DNA of 64,000 bases from Pseudomonadota bacterium (GTDB taxonomy: Bacteria; Pseudomonadota; Gammaproteobacteria; Pseudomonadales; Oleiphilaceae). The notes beneath the pieces are model-generated. The model saw nothing but the letters and a program-made list of their open reading frames with translations. It was not told where the DNA came from and made no database searches. The stretch spans positions 1 to 64,000 of the forward strand of contig JAEZAA010000175.1 of assembly GCA_023430625.1 (NCBI GenBank), read 5' to 3'. How positions within the stretch are numbered: the first letter of the stretch is position 1; the number at the start of each line of letters is the position of its first letter. The position numbers and the translations under genes were made by a program. Below are positions 10,966 to 19,552 of the stretch, in pieces.

Positions 10966-10994
10966 AAATGGGGCCGACGGCGGGAATTTCAACA
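10966..10994 (-). promoter_or_regulatory. Sigma-32-type heat-shock promoter of htpG
   Basis: Read leftward, TGTTGAAA (10987-10994) is followed after 13 bases by CCCCATTT (10966-10973). The sigma-32 consensus is CTTGAAA, 11-16 bases, CCCCATNT, so both elements match closely. It lies about 95 bases upstream of the htpG start, and htpG is a standard heat-shock gene. Confidence 0.82.
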
Positions 10995-11045
10995 GGCGCC
11001 GGAAGCAAAAACGACAATCAGTGAGAGCTGACTGACATTCAGGGT

Positions 11046-11480
11046 TCAGTCGCCGAGCAGAAAGTGGCCTCGTCCCAACGCGATCGGCTCCTGCCGGGAC
11101 TTTTGCCAGGCAGTGATCATGACATTGGCAACCCGGCTACCTTGGCGGGTCACCCGACACTCCGCATAGGTTTCGCGATGCAGACCGGCGCGCAGGTAAT
11201 CAATGGAGAAGTCGACGATCCGTGGCAGGCGTGGCGCCTCGTTGAACATGATCAAATGCAGCGACGCCGACAGCTCCACGAAGCCGCCAATCACACCGCC
11301 ATGAATGGCCGGCAGGATCGGGTTGCCCAGGTTTGCGTCGTTTTTCGGCAGAATAAAGATCACGTCGCTGCCAAACCGGCGGCATTCCAACCCAAGATGC
11401 TTGGCATAGGGAATCTGCTCGATCAGTTCCCGGTAATCCGCCGATTGATGGGCCGTACGTACGATGTCCTGCAGGGTCAT
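11046..11480 (-). CDS. PaaI-family hotdog thioesterase
   Basis: 144 residues of one hotdog domain, with the helix-capping motif HGGVIGGF near residue 60 followed by FVELSASLHL. PaaI-type enzymes hydrolyse acyl-CoA thioesters in the cytoplasm; the substrate is not readable. Its ATG overlaps the stop of the upstream thioesterase by four bases, so the two are translationally coupled and may work as a heteromer or on related substrates. Confidence 0.85.
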   Translation of the reverse strand: MTLQDIVRTAHQSADYRELIEQIPYAKHLGLECRRFGSDVIFILPKNDANLGNPILPAIHGGVIGGFVELSASLHLIMFNEAPRLPRIVDFSIDYLRAGLHRETYAECRVTRQGSRVANVMITAWQKSRQEPIALGRGHFLLGD

Positions 11481-11992
11481 AGCGCGCCTCCGTTGATCAG
11501 TTGGCGAAACTCCAGCGGCGTAGCTTCCTTACCGATCCGCATGAAGGTGGCGACGCATTGCGCCACCAGCTCCGTTGGATCTTCCTGATAAGCGGCACAG
11601 CGCATGAAGACGATATTGGAGGTTACCCGGTAACAGGTGGCGCGGGCTCGAACCGCCTTGCCAGGCTGGGCGGGACGCATGTAGTCCACCCGCAGGTCCA
11701 GGGTCGGACAGAGCTCGAAATCCGGCAGCGCACAGATCACGCAGGTACCGCAGGTGGTATCCATGAGTGTGGTGATCGCCCCTCCGTGGATTACCTGGGT
11801 CTGGGGATTGCCGACAATCTTTTCCTGATATGGCAGCTCCAGAATCAGTTCACTCGGCGCCGCCGCAATGGTCGTGATGCCCAGCTCCCGGCACTGCGCC
11901 AGCGCGTTGACGAAGCGGTCGGCGCGCCCGAACAGCAGGGGATCATTGGGCGGAAATGGCGGTAACCGGTCTGGCTCGACGTTGATGGACAT
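11477..11992 (-). CDS. PaaI-family hotdog thioesterase
   Basis: 171 residues with the hotdog motif HGGAITTLMDTTCGTCV and a following LDLRVDYMRPAQPG strand, both typical of the PaaI/YbgC-like acyl-CoA thioesterase family. It is the first gene of a coupled pair with the 144-residue paralogue downstream (four-base overlap). About 20 residues at the N-terminus precede the fold. Substrate unknown. Confidence 0.85.
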   Translation of the reverse strand: MSINVEPDRLPPFPPNDPLLFGRADRFVNALAQCRELGITTIAAAPSELILELPYQEKIVGNPQTQVIHGGAITTLMDTTCGTCVICALPDFELCPTLDLRVDYMRPAQPGKAVRARATCYRVTSNIVFMRCAAYQEDPTELVAQCVATFMRIGKEATPLEFRQLINGGAL

Positions 11993-12213
11993 GTCGTACG
12001 CTACCTCAGGGGAATCATTTCAATGTTACAGGTCGCGCGGCCCAACCGGCACCCAATCGCGAACTAGATCACAAAAGTGGCCCGAATATAGCCGATGAAA
12101 CCGCCAAATGCCACAGCCACTCACTCACCTCCCCTCATCCTGTCCTCGTCTATTCAGGCAGAGATGCCTAGCCTGTTAACATAGGGCCTTCAGGATTTTC
12201 CGAGGAATCTGGA

Positions 12214-13530
12214 ATGCGCTGCCGGGTCAGACGAGCCAAGCTGTTTTCACCGTTCGCCGCTCTTATGCTCATGACTGCTCTTTTGCCGTTGCAGGGCTGC
12301 ACCACCAATCCCGTGACGGGCGAGCGGCAACTGATGCTGGTCAGCCAGGCGCAGGAATATGCCATTGGCGAAGAACAATATGGTCCCGCCATCCAATCCC
12401 AGGGCGGCGAGTATTATCTGGATCCAGCGCTCACGGCTTATATCCAGCGCGTCGGGCAGAAGCTGGCGGCGGTCAGCGACCAGCCGGAACTGCCTTATGA
12501 GTTCGTGATCATCAACAGCTCGATTCCCAATGCCTGGGCACTGCCCTCCGGCAAGATCGCCATCAACCGCGGGCTGCTCACCGCACTCAAGGACGAAGCG
12601 CAACTGGCGGCCGTGCTGGGCCATGAAATTGTCCATGCCGCCGCCCGTCACAGTGCCCAGCGCCTGCAGCAGGGCTTGCTGCTGAACGTGGGCCTGGCCG
12701 GTGTGGGACTGATGGTGGCCGACAACGATTTCCGCGACATCATCCTTGGCGGCGCCAGCCTTGGCGCGGGTCTGACCCTGGCCCGGTACGGACGCGGCCA
12801 TGAGCTGGAGTCCGACCACTACGGCATGCAGTACATGGCCGCCGCCGGCTACGATCCGCAGGCCGCGGTCGAATTGCAGGAGATTTTCGTTGAGCTATCC
12901 AAGGGACATGAATCCAATTGGCTGGAAGGACTCTTTGCCTCCCACCCGCCATCGGAAGAGCGGGTTGCCAAGAACCGCCGCCATTCCAATTCGCTGTTGG
13001 TGAACCTGCCATTTCGCGGCAAGGCGGAATACGCCAAAGTTACTGCCGCTTTGCGCAAGCGGGAGCCTGCTTACAAAGCCCACGACGAAGGGGTCATCGC
13101 GCTGCAGAATGGCGATGTGGCGGCCGCGCTGGAAAAAGCCAACACGGCCATCAAGCTTGAACCGCGGGAAGCCATGTTCCACGCCCTGCGCGGTGACATC
13201 TATCGCAAACAAGGCAATGAGGCGGAAGCGCTCAAGAACTACAACCGCGCGGTTGAGCTGTATCCCGAGCACTACTCCTATCTGTTGAAACGTGGCGTAA
13301 CTCAGCAGGAACTGGGCAATAACGCGGCGGCCATGCAGGATCTGCGACAAAGCGCGGCGCTGCTGCCCACCTCCATTGCCTTCTATGCCATGGGCGAGGC
13401 CCAACTGGCCAGCAATCAGCCGCAAGAGGCCTACCAATCCTTTCGGATCGCCGGTCAGGGCGGCGGCGAGCTGGGGGTGGCAGCCCGCCAGCGGGCCACG
13501 CAACTGGCCAGCCAGCTTCGGTCACGGTAG
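12214..13530 (+). CDS. bepA: M48 zinc metalloprotease with TPR repeats, BepA-like lipoprotein
   Basis: 438 residues. The N-terminal secretion signal ends in a lipobox-like LQGC near residue 29, which fits an envelope lipoprotein. The zinc site HEIVH is at residues 137-141, with the third ligand in ELESDHYG; TPR-like helices fill about residues 290-430. E. coli BepA (YfgC) has the same arrangement and edits stalled outer-membrane proteins at the BAM complex; BepA itself has a plain signal peptide, so the lipobox is a difference. GAGG lies just upstream of the ATG. It converges with the hydrolase gene. Confidence 0.85.
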   Translation: MRCRVRRAKLFSPFAALMLMTALLPLQGCTTNPVTGERQLMLVSQAQEYAIGEEQYGPAIQSQGGEYYLDPALTAYIQRVGQKLAAVSDQPELPYEFVIINSSIPNAWALPSGKIAINRGLLTALKDEAQLAAVLGHEIVHAAARHSAQRLQQGLLLNVGLAGVGLMVADNDFRDIILGGASLGAGLTLARYGRGHELESDHYGMQYMAAAGYDPQAAVELQEIFVELSKGHESNWLEGLFASHPPSEERVAKNRRHSNSLLVNLPFRGKAEYAKVTAALRKREPAYKAHDEGVIALQNGDVAAALEKANTAIKLEPREAMFHALRGDIYRKQGNEAEALKNYNRAVELYPEHYSYLLKRGVTQQELGNNAAAMQDLRQSAALLPTSIAFYAMGEAQLASNQPQEAYQSFRIAGQGGGELGVAARQRATQLASQLRSR

Positions 13531-13548
13531 CCGGTCACAGGCGCAGAA

Positions 13549-14463
13549 TCAGGCCGGCACCGGCTGTGCGACAGGCCTGGTCGCCGGTGCCAGCAGCTCG
13601 GCCAGCAATGCAGCCGTTTCCTGGGGATGCTCCTGCATAAAGCAGTGGCCGCCCGCGACCTGTCTGGTGCTGATGAGCCGGTTGCGTTGCCGGGCCTGTT
13701 CCGCGGAAACCGGCACAAAGGGATAGCTTTGTTCGCCATAGATGATGGTGACCGGCACCTTGACCCGGTCGATGGCCCGCCACAGGCCGCGAGGAAAGGA
13801 GCTGAAGATATCCGCTTCGCGGCTGGGCGGACACCGTAGCGACAGCGAGCCGTCGTCTTCCGGTTTCAGCGCATGGTCGATATAGGCCGCCAGACAATCC
13901 TCATGCCAGCCCTTGAACATGCCCCGGCCATGAAAATATTCCCAGGCGGCCTGGCGCGATGGCCACACCCGCTGCCGCTTGCGAGCGCGTGTCGCCATGC
14001 TGTTGCGCTGCCATAGCCCCACGACATCCGATAACGCCATCACCCCGATCATGCGCCGGGTAAAGATCACTGGGTCCAGCAACACAACGCGGTCGAACAG
14101 ATCCGGCCGCTGGGCCGCCATCAGTAACGTGAGCACCCCGCCAAAACTGTGGCCGAGGCCATAGATGGGCTGTGCAGGCCAGCGGTCGCGATGGGCTTCC
14201 AGGGCCTTAATCGCCAGTTCCGCGCTACGGTTCCAGCCAATGAAACGCTCGCCCACGTCGCTCAAGCCGTGTCCCTGGGCGTCGCTCAGGAACAGATCGT
14301 AATCGGCGGTCAGCTGGCGCAACCAGGGCTCATAGACCAGGCCACAAAAGCCATTGCCATGGAGAAAATGCACCAGCGGCCGCTTCTGCGGCGGCGTGTG
14401 CAGGCCTCGTAATACCAGGCCAGGTTCTGCCGGATATTCCCAGCGACACATTTGTTCGATCAT
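13549..14463 (-). CDS. Alpha/beta hydrolase
   Basis: 304 residues with the alpha/beta-hydrolase fold: oxyanion strand HFLHGNGFCG near residues 32-41, nucleophile elbow GHSFGG with Ser106 and a C-terminal VAGGHCFMQEHP that supplies the catalytic His. No signal peptide is seen, so it should be cytoplasmic. The substrate cannot be read. AGGGGAG upstream supports the ATG at 14463. It is separated from the ABC permease by a patch of degenerate repeats. Confidence 0.82.
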   Translation of the reverse strand: MIEQMCRWEYPAEPGLVLRGLHTPPQKRPLVHFLHGNGFCGLVYEPWLRQLTADYDLFLSDAQGHGLSDVGERFIGWNRSAELAIKALEAHRDRWPAQPIYGLGHSFGGVLTLLMAAQRPDLFDRVVLLDPVIFTRRMIGVMALSDVVGLWQRNSMATRARKRQRVWPSRQAAWEYFHGRGMFKGWHEDCLAAYIDHALKPEDDGSLSLRCPPSREADIFSSFPRGLWRAIDRVKVPVTIIYGEQSYPFVPVSAEQARQRNRLISTRQVAGGHCFMQEHPQETAALLAELLAPATRPVAQPVPA

Positions 14464-14540
14464 CTGCTCCCCTTCAAGGTACGACTCAGGGTACTAGCTT
14501 CCGATGCTATGGTTATTTCCGGTACCTAGGCTATGCCCAA

Positions 14541-14611
14541 TACTAAAACTCTTTGCGGCACTAACGCTCTGTCCGGTACTAAAGTTCTTTCAGTACTTAA
14601 CCTATCTTCCC
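14541..14611. repeat. Degenerate 17-18 base tandem repeat
   Basis: Four imperfect units begin at about 14541, 14559, 14577 and 14594, with a core like ACTAAAnnTCTTT (TACTAAAACTCTTT, CACTAACGCTCTGT, TACTAAAGTTCTTT, TACTTAACCTATCTT). They lie between the permease stop and the hydrolase start. Function unknown. Confidence 0.55.
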
Positions 14612-14630
14612 GATCCAATGCCGGTAGAGG

Positions 14631-17123
14631 CTACTGCGTCTGACGGATAGCCTCCATGGGCGCGACCCGTACCACCTGCAAGCTTTGCAGGTAGCCCAGG
14701 CAACCGACCACCAGCGCTCCCAGAACAGGCGCCAGCAGCCAGACCTCCGGATGGGCCTGGGCCTGCATATCCAGCACCAGAACCTGGATTGCCCACACCG
14801 TCAGCTCGGCACCGATGACCGCCACCAGACCGGCCAGCGCCCCCAGCACCGCAAACTCGACAAAGATGCCGCCTGCAATCAATTTGCGGCCCGCTCCAAG
14901 CGCCCGGAGTAATGCGCCCTCATGATAACGCTCGCCCATGGTGACATTCACCAATGCGGCCACCACCAGCAAGGCGGCCACCAGGATCAGGGCGAGGACC
15001 AGCTCGATCGCCACACTCACCTGCATCATCACCGACCGTACCCGCTCGATCAGCTGATCGAGCTCCAGGATCGTGACCGTTGGATAGCGGCTGGTCAATT
15101 CGTTCAACAGTCCCTTCTGCTCGGGCTTCAGGTGGATGCTCGTGATGTAGGTGGTGGGAAATTCCTCCAAAAAGCCCGGCGTGAACACCACATAGAAGTT
15201 CGGCTTCATGCTGTCCCACTCCACGGTGCGGAAGCTCTTGACGGTGACGTCGACCCGGCGGTCGCCAACGGTGAAGGTCAGCAGATCACCCAGTTTAAGC
15301 CCCAGGCGCTGAGCCAACTTGGCCTCCACCGACACCCAGGGTTCAGGCGCTGCCAGCGACTCCCACCATTCACCCTCCACGATTCGATTGTCGCTGGGCG
15401 GCGTTTCCATCCAGGTCAGATTGAGCTCGCGGTTCAGCGCGTTGACCTCCTCGTCCTTGCTCACCACTCGTCGTGCCGGCTCGTTATTGATGTGGCTGAG
15501 CCGGCCTCGCACGATGGGATACAAGCCAGCGGCGGGCACCGCCTGTTCCTCCAGATAGCGGTCCAGCGCGGGTATGTCCTCCGGTGCGATGTTGATCAGG
15601 AAGTGATTGGGCGCATCTTCCGGCAATTGCGCCTGCCACTCCGACACCAGGCTGGTGCGGGTCAGATAGATGATGGTCAACAACATCAGGGCCAGGGCGA
15701 ATACCACCATTTGCAGAATGCTCTGCCAGCGGCGGCGGGCGACGGAGGCAAGCCCTAGCTTCCAGAAGGATCCGGCGCGGGTGCCCACCAGACGACCCGC
15801 GCGCAAAAAGACGGCGGCCAGCACCACGAACACAAGCACCACCGCCAGCAGACCACCCACCACCAGCCCGGTCAGGCGCCAGTCGCCGCTGTACAGGTAA
15901 AGCACGCCTACGACCGCCAGTACGCCGGCACCGTACAACCAGGCCGAGCCACTGCCCTGCACCGGCATGTCCCGTCGCAGCACCCGTGCCGGCGCTACTT
16001 TTTGCAGCATCAGCAAGGGCGGCATGGCAAATGCCAACAGGCTGATCATGGCCGTTGCCACCCCCAGGCTCAGGCTGCTCAGGGGCGTCTGCACCGCCAC
16101 GGGCGGCAACAAATCCCGCAACACCCACAACACCACCAGATGCCCCAGCCAGCCCAGGAACAAGCCAATGCCGGCACAGACAAGCCCCAGGATGAGAAAA
16201 CTAAAGCCATAGAAGCGACTGACCGCGCGCCCGCGCACGCCCAGCGTTTTCAACAGCGCCACCGTGTCGTACTGGCGCTGGGCATACTGACGCGCCGACA
16301 TGGCAATGGCCACGCCCGCCAGAATGACGGCGAGGCTGCCGCCCAGCAACAGGTAGGTCTCTGCTTTCTGCAGGGCGTCGGCCAATGCCGGCCGGCCGCT
16401 ACGCACATCCTGCCAGGTATGACTCGGCCCCAGGCGCGGCGCCAGCCAGGCTTCATAGGCCGCCAGCTGATCCGGCTCACCGGCGAACAGGTAGCGATAC
16501 GTCAGGCGGCTACCGGGCTGAACCACGCCGGTGGCCTCCACGTCTTCCCAGTTCATGAGCACGCGGGGCGATAGATTGATAAAGCTGAAGGAGGCATCCG
16601 GCTCCCGCTGAACCACCTGGGTCACCTGCAGCGCCAGATCGCCAAGCTCTGCGGTGTCGCCCACGTCCAGGCCGAGCAATGAGAACAGGCGCGGCGCAAT
16701 CCAGATAGTTCCCGGCGATGGCGCCTGGCTAATCGGCCGTGTCGCGCCACGGGGGCTGTCGCTGATTTCCAGCGAGCCTTCAAGAGGATAATTGGACGTG
16801 GCGGCCTTCACGCTGACCAGTTGCATGCCCTCTTCGCCGAACAGCATGCTGGCGAACTCCAGCGTGCGCGCCACTTCGAGACCCTGAATGCGCGCCTGGG
16901 CCAGCCAGGTTTCGTCCACCGGTTGTGGGCTACTGAGCTGACGGTCGCCCGCCAGGAACTGGCTGGAGGACTGGAAGATGATTTGCTGCAGCTTGGCGGA
17001 AAACACGGCGATCGCGGTGACCGTTGCCACCGCCACAATCAGGGAAATGGCGAGAATGCGCAGCTCCCGCGAACGCTGGTCGCGGCGTACCAGGCGGTAA
17101 CCTTCCCGTAGGACGATTCTCAT
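14631..17123 (-). CDS. ybbP: ABC transporter permease, FtsX/YbbP type
   Basis: 830 residues with about ten membrane segments: one at the N-terminus (about 25-50), two large periplasmic MacB-like domains and clusters of helices near 260-440 and 690-825. This is the FtsX-domain duplication of YbbP (E. coli 804 residues), the membrane partner of YbbA. Such exporters move lipids or lipoproteins, or drive envelope mechanics; the substrate is unknown. The start codon shares one base with the stop of the ATPase gene, so the two form one unit next to tesA, as in E. coli. Confidence 0.88.
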   Translation of the reverse strand: MRIVLREGYRLVRRDQRSRELRILAISLIVAVATVTAIAVFSAKLQQIIFQSSSQFLAGDRQLSSPQPVDETWLAQARIQGLEVARTLEFASMLFGEEGMQLVSVKAATSNYPLEGSLEISDSPRGATRPISQAPSPGTIWIAPRLFSLLGLDVGDTAELGDLALQVTQVVQREPDASFSFINLSPRVLMNWEDVEATGVVQPGSRLTYRYLFAGEPDQLAAYEAWLAPRLGPSHTWQDVRSGRPALADALQKAETYLLLGGSLAVILAGVAIAMSARQYAQRQYDTVALLKTLGVRGRAVSRFYGFSFLILGLVCAGIGLFLGWLGHLVVLWVLRDLLPPVAVQTPLSSLSLGVATAMISLLAFAMPPLLMLQKVAPARVLRRDMPVQGSGSAWLYGAGVLAVVGVLYLYSGDWRLTGLVVGGLLAVVLVFVVLAAVFLRAGRLVGTRAGSFWKLGLASVARRRWQSILQMVVFALALMLLTIIYLTRTSLVSEWQAQLPEDAPNHFLINIAPEDIPALDRYLEEQAVPAAGLYPIVRGRLSHINNEPARRVVSKDEEVNALNRELNLTWMETPPSDNRIVEGEWWESLAAPEPWVSVEAKLAQRLGLKLGDLLTFTVGDRRVDVTVKSFRTVEWDSMKPNFYVVFTPGFLEEFPTTYITSIHLKPEQKGLLNELTSRYPTVTILELDQLIERVRSVMMQVSVAIELVLALILVAALLVVAALVNVTMGERYHEGALLRALGAGRKLIAGGIFVEFAVLGALAGLVAVIGAELTVWAIQVLVLDMQAQAHPEVWLLAPVLGALVVGCLGYLQSLQVVRVAPMEAIRQTQ

Positions 17124-17812
17124 CAGACCGCCCCCGTCATCAGCTGGCCGGCCTCCATGTGGAAACTGCGCCCGCAGCGCTCAGCCAGGTGCTCGTCATG
17201 GGTGACCAGCACCAGGGTCGTGTTATGTTCACGGTTTAGCTCAAACAACAGCTCGACAATCCGCGCGCCGGTTGCGGTGTCCAGGTTCCCGGTCGGTTCA
17301 TCGGCAAACAGGATCTGCGGCCGGCAGGCAAACGCCCGCGCCAAAGCCACCCGCTGCTGCTCACCGCCGGAGAGCTGGCGCGGGAAATGGGTCTCCCGAT
17401 GACTGAGCCCGACCCGCTGCAGGAACTGGCGCGCCTGCTCCTCAGGCCGCTCCTCGCCCTTCAGCTCAAGCGGCAGCATCACGTTTTCCAGGGCGGTCAG
17501 TGACGACAGCAGTTGGAAATTCTGGAACACGAAGCCGACACTGTGAGCGCGCACATCGGCCCGTTCTTCCTCGGTCAGCTGAGTCAGATCGCGCCCCTGC
17601 AGTAGAATTCGTCCCTGGCTGGGAACATCGAGCCCCGCCAGTAGTCCAAGCAACGTCGTCTTCCCCGACCCGGAGCTGCCCACGATGGCAACGGTTTCGC
17701 CTGGGTTGATTTCCAGCGATATACCTCTCAGGATTTCCAGGGGTTCCGACGCAAACTGCACGGACTTGAAAACATTTTCCGCAACCAGAACAGCTGGAGC
17801 ATTCATCGACAT
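17123..17812 (-). CDS. ybbA: ABC transporter ATP-binding protein, YbbA/LolD type
   Basis: 229 residues with Walker A GSSGSGKT (45-52), Q-loop, signature LSGGEQQR, Walker B ILFADEP and the switch His in VTHDEH. This is the MacB/LolD/YbbA branch of ABC ATPases and energises the downstream permease. GGGAG sits five bases before the ATG at 17812. That ATG overlaps the divergent tesA ATG (shared CATG), so both genes are read outwards from one point. Confidence 0.92.
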   Translation of the reverse strand: MSMNAPAVLVAENVFKSVQFASEPLEILRGISLEINPGETVAIVGSSGSGKTTLLGLLAGLDVPSQGRILLQGRDLTQLTEEERADVRAHSVGFVFQNFQLLSSLTALENVMLPLELKGEERPEEQARQFLQRVGLSHRETHFPRQLSGGEQQRVALARAFACRPQILFADEPTGNLDTATGARIVELLFELNREHNTTLVLVTHDEHLAERCGRSFHMEAGQLMTGAV

Positions 17813-18461
17813 GCATTCTCCCGATCGTAGTCGCGCCTACCGACGTCTTGGCGGCCTGCTTGGCGCTTGGATTTTTCTTCTTTGGGCGAGCTTGCAGAGT
17901 GCGGCCGCGGCACCGGCCTCCACCATCCTGGTTTTTGGCGACAGCCTGAGTGCATCCTACGGCGTTCCGGTCGAACGGAGCTGGGTGACCCTGCTCGAAA
18001 AACGCCTCGACATAATGGACAAACCCTACCGTGTAATCAACGCCAGTATCAGCGGCGAAACCACCGATGGCGGCCTGCGCCGGCTCCCGGAAGTACTGGC
18101 GCGCACCAAGCCCGCACTGGTGATTCTGGAACTTGGCGGCAACGACGGGCTGCGCGGGTTTCCCCTGAAAGTCGTCCAGGAAAATCTCAGCGGCATGGTC
18201 ACCGCCGCACTCGACGCCAACGCCAAGGTGCTGCTGGTCGGCATGCGCATCCCGCCCAATTACGGCAAGCGCTACACCGAAGGATTCCACAAGCTCTTCG
18301 GACAGGTCGCGGACCAGCACGATACGCCGCTGGTGCCATTTATGCTGGAAGAGATCGCGGTCAAGCCGGAGCTGATGCAGGAGGATCGCATTCATCCCCG
18401 GGCTGAAGCCCAGGCGCAGATACTGGACAACATCTGGCCCCACCTGGAACCTCTGCTATAA
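17811..18461 (+). CDS. tesA: Multifunctional acyl-CoA thioesterase I / lysophospholipase L1
   Basis: 216 residues with a signal peptide (hydrophobic core about 14-33, ending SAAAAPA), so it is periplasmic. It is an SGNH hydrolase: block I GDSLS with the nucleophile Ser near 45, block III GGNDGLRG, and block V DRIHP with the catalytic Asp/His. TesA hydrolyses acyl-CoA and lysophospholipids and has protease I activity. The gene is divergent from ybbA with overlapping start codons; the only Shine-Dalgarno candidate is a distant GGAG, so translation may be weak. A longer frame from 17685 would run inside ybbA. Confidence 0.93.
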   Translation: MHSPDRSRAYRRLGGLLGAWIFLLWASLQSAAAAPASTILVFGDSLSASYGVPVERSWVTLLEKRLDIMDKPYRVINASISGETTDGGLRRLPEVLARTKPALVILELGGNDGLRGFPLKVVQENLSGMVTAALDANAKVLLVGMRIPPNYGKRYTEGFHKLFGQVADQHDTPLVPFMLEEIAVKPELMQEDRIHPRAEAQAQILDNIWPHLEPLL

Positions 18462-18546
18462 AAGCGGAGGCTCACCCGTGAAACCCGCCACCTTGACCTG
18501 TCGCCGGTGTGTTGGATAGGCGTTCGCGGCAGAAGTTCCTGGCCGG

Positions 18547-19497
18547 CTAGCGCCCTTCCTTGAGAAAGCGCAGGGCGCGCTCCTCGGACCAGTACAAGTC
18601 CTGCTCATTGAAGCGGACAAAGCCCACATGTCCTCCCGAGCTGGGCACTTCCAATCGTACCTGGGCATGGCCCTGGACTTCCTTGGTGGGAAAGCACTCC
18701 GGGGCCAGGAAGGGATCGTTGGCGGCATTGACGATCAAGGTGGGCACCCGGATATCGCCGATAAAACCTCGGCTGCTGCAGCGCGCCCAATAATCCTCGG
18801 CATCGCGAAAACCATGCATGGGCGCGGTGAAGCGATCATCGAATTCCTGGAACGTCCGCAAGCGCTCAATGCCAGTGAGATCGATCTGGCCTGGAAAGCT
18901 CTGCTGCTTGAGCTCCATTTTCTGTCGCAGACTCCGGATGAAGCGTCGCATGTAGATATAGTTGGAGGGGCGCGCCAGTTGTCGTGCCCCCGCCGCCAGA
19001 TCGCAGGGCACCGAGAATACCACCGCGCGGGACACCTGAGCCGGCAACGCACTGCCGCGCTCGCCGAGATAAACCAGTGTCAGGTTTCCACCCAGGCTAA
19101 AGCCAACCAGCGCCACCTCGTCGTACGCCCCGCTCGCCAGCGCATGCGACACGACCGCGTCCAGATCCTCGGTTGCACCACTGTGATAGAACCGCAGGCA
19201 GCGATTCATCTCGCCGCCACAGGAGCGGAAATTCCAGGCCAGTGCATCCCAGCCGCCTGCGTTGACCGCCCGGGCCATGCCGGCAACGTACGGGCGCCGA
19301 CTGTTTCCCTCCAGCCCATGGGAAATCACCACCAGCCGACGGGCGCCGACCCGGCTCCAGTCCAGGTCGAGAAAATCCCCATCCTCGGTGGTGATGCGCT
19401 CCCGGACGAAATGATCCGTGGTGACCTTGCGCCAGAGGCTGGGGTAAATGCTCAGCAGATGGCCATTGCGCAGTAATGTGGGTGCCAGGTATTGCAT
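18547..19497 (-). CDS. YheT-family alpha/beta hydrolase
   Basis: 316 residues matching the YheT/EMB8 hydrolase family. HGLEG (60-64) forms the oxyanion region, GFSLGG gives nucleophile Ser134, NAANDPF carries the acid Asp and SSGGHVGF the catalytic His. The ARxNFRSCGG-like segment (AWNFRSCGGEMN) is typical of the family. Substrates in bacteria are undefined esters. The ATG at 19497 is preceded by AAGG; an upstream frame to 19587 overlaps the Usp gene and is unlikely. Confidence 0.87.
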   Translation of the reverse strand: MQYLAPTLLRNGHLLSIYPSLWRKVTTDHFVRERITTEDGDFLDLDWSRVGARRLVVISHGLEGNSRRPYVAGMARAVNAGGWDALAWNFRSCGGEMNRCLRFYHSGATEDLDAVVSHALASGAYDEVALVGFSLGGNLTLVYLGERGSALPAQVSRAVVFSVPCDLAAGARQLARPSNYIYMRRFIRSLRQKMELKQQSFPGQIDLTGIERLRTFQEFDDRFTAPMHGFRDAEDYWARCSSRGFIGDIRVPTLIVNAANDPFLAPECFPTKEVQGHAQVRLEVPSSGGHVGFVRFNEQDLYWSEERALRFLKEGR

Positions 19498-19552
19498 TAT
19501 CTTGCCTTTCTTCAGTTCATGGCCGGGACCTCCCTCTTCCCGGACCTTGTAA

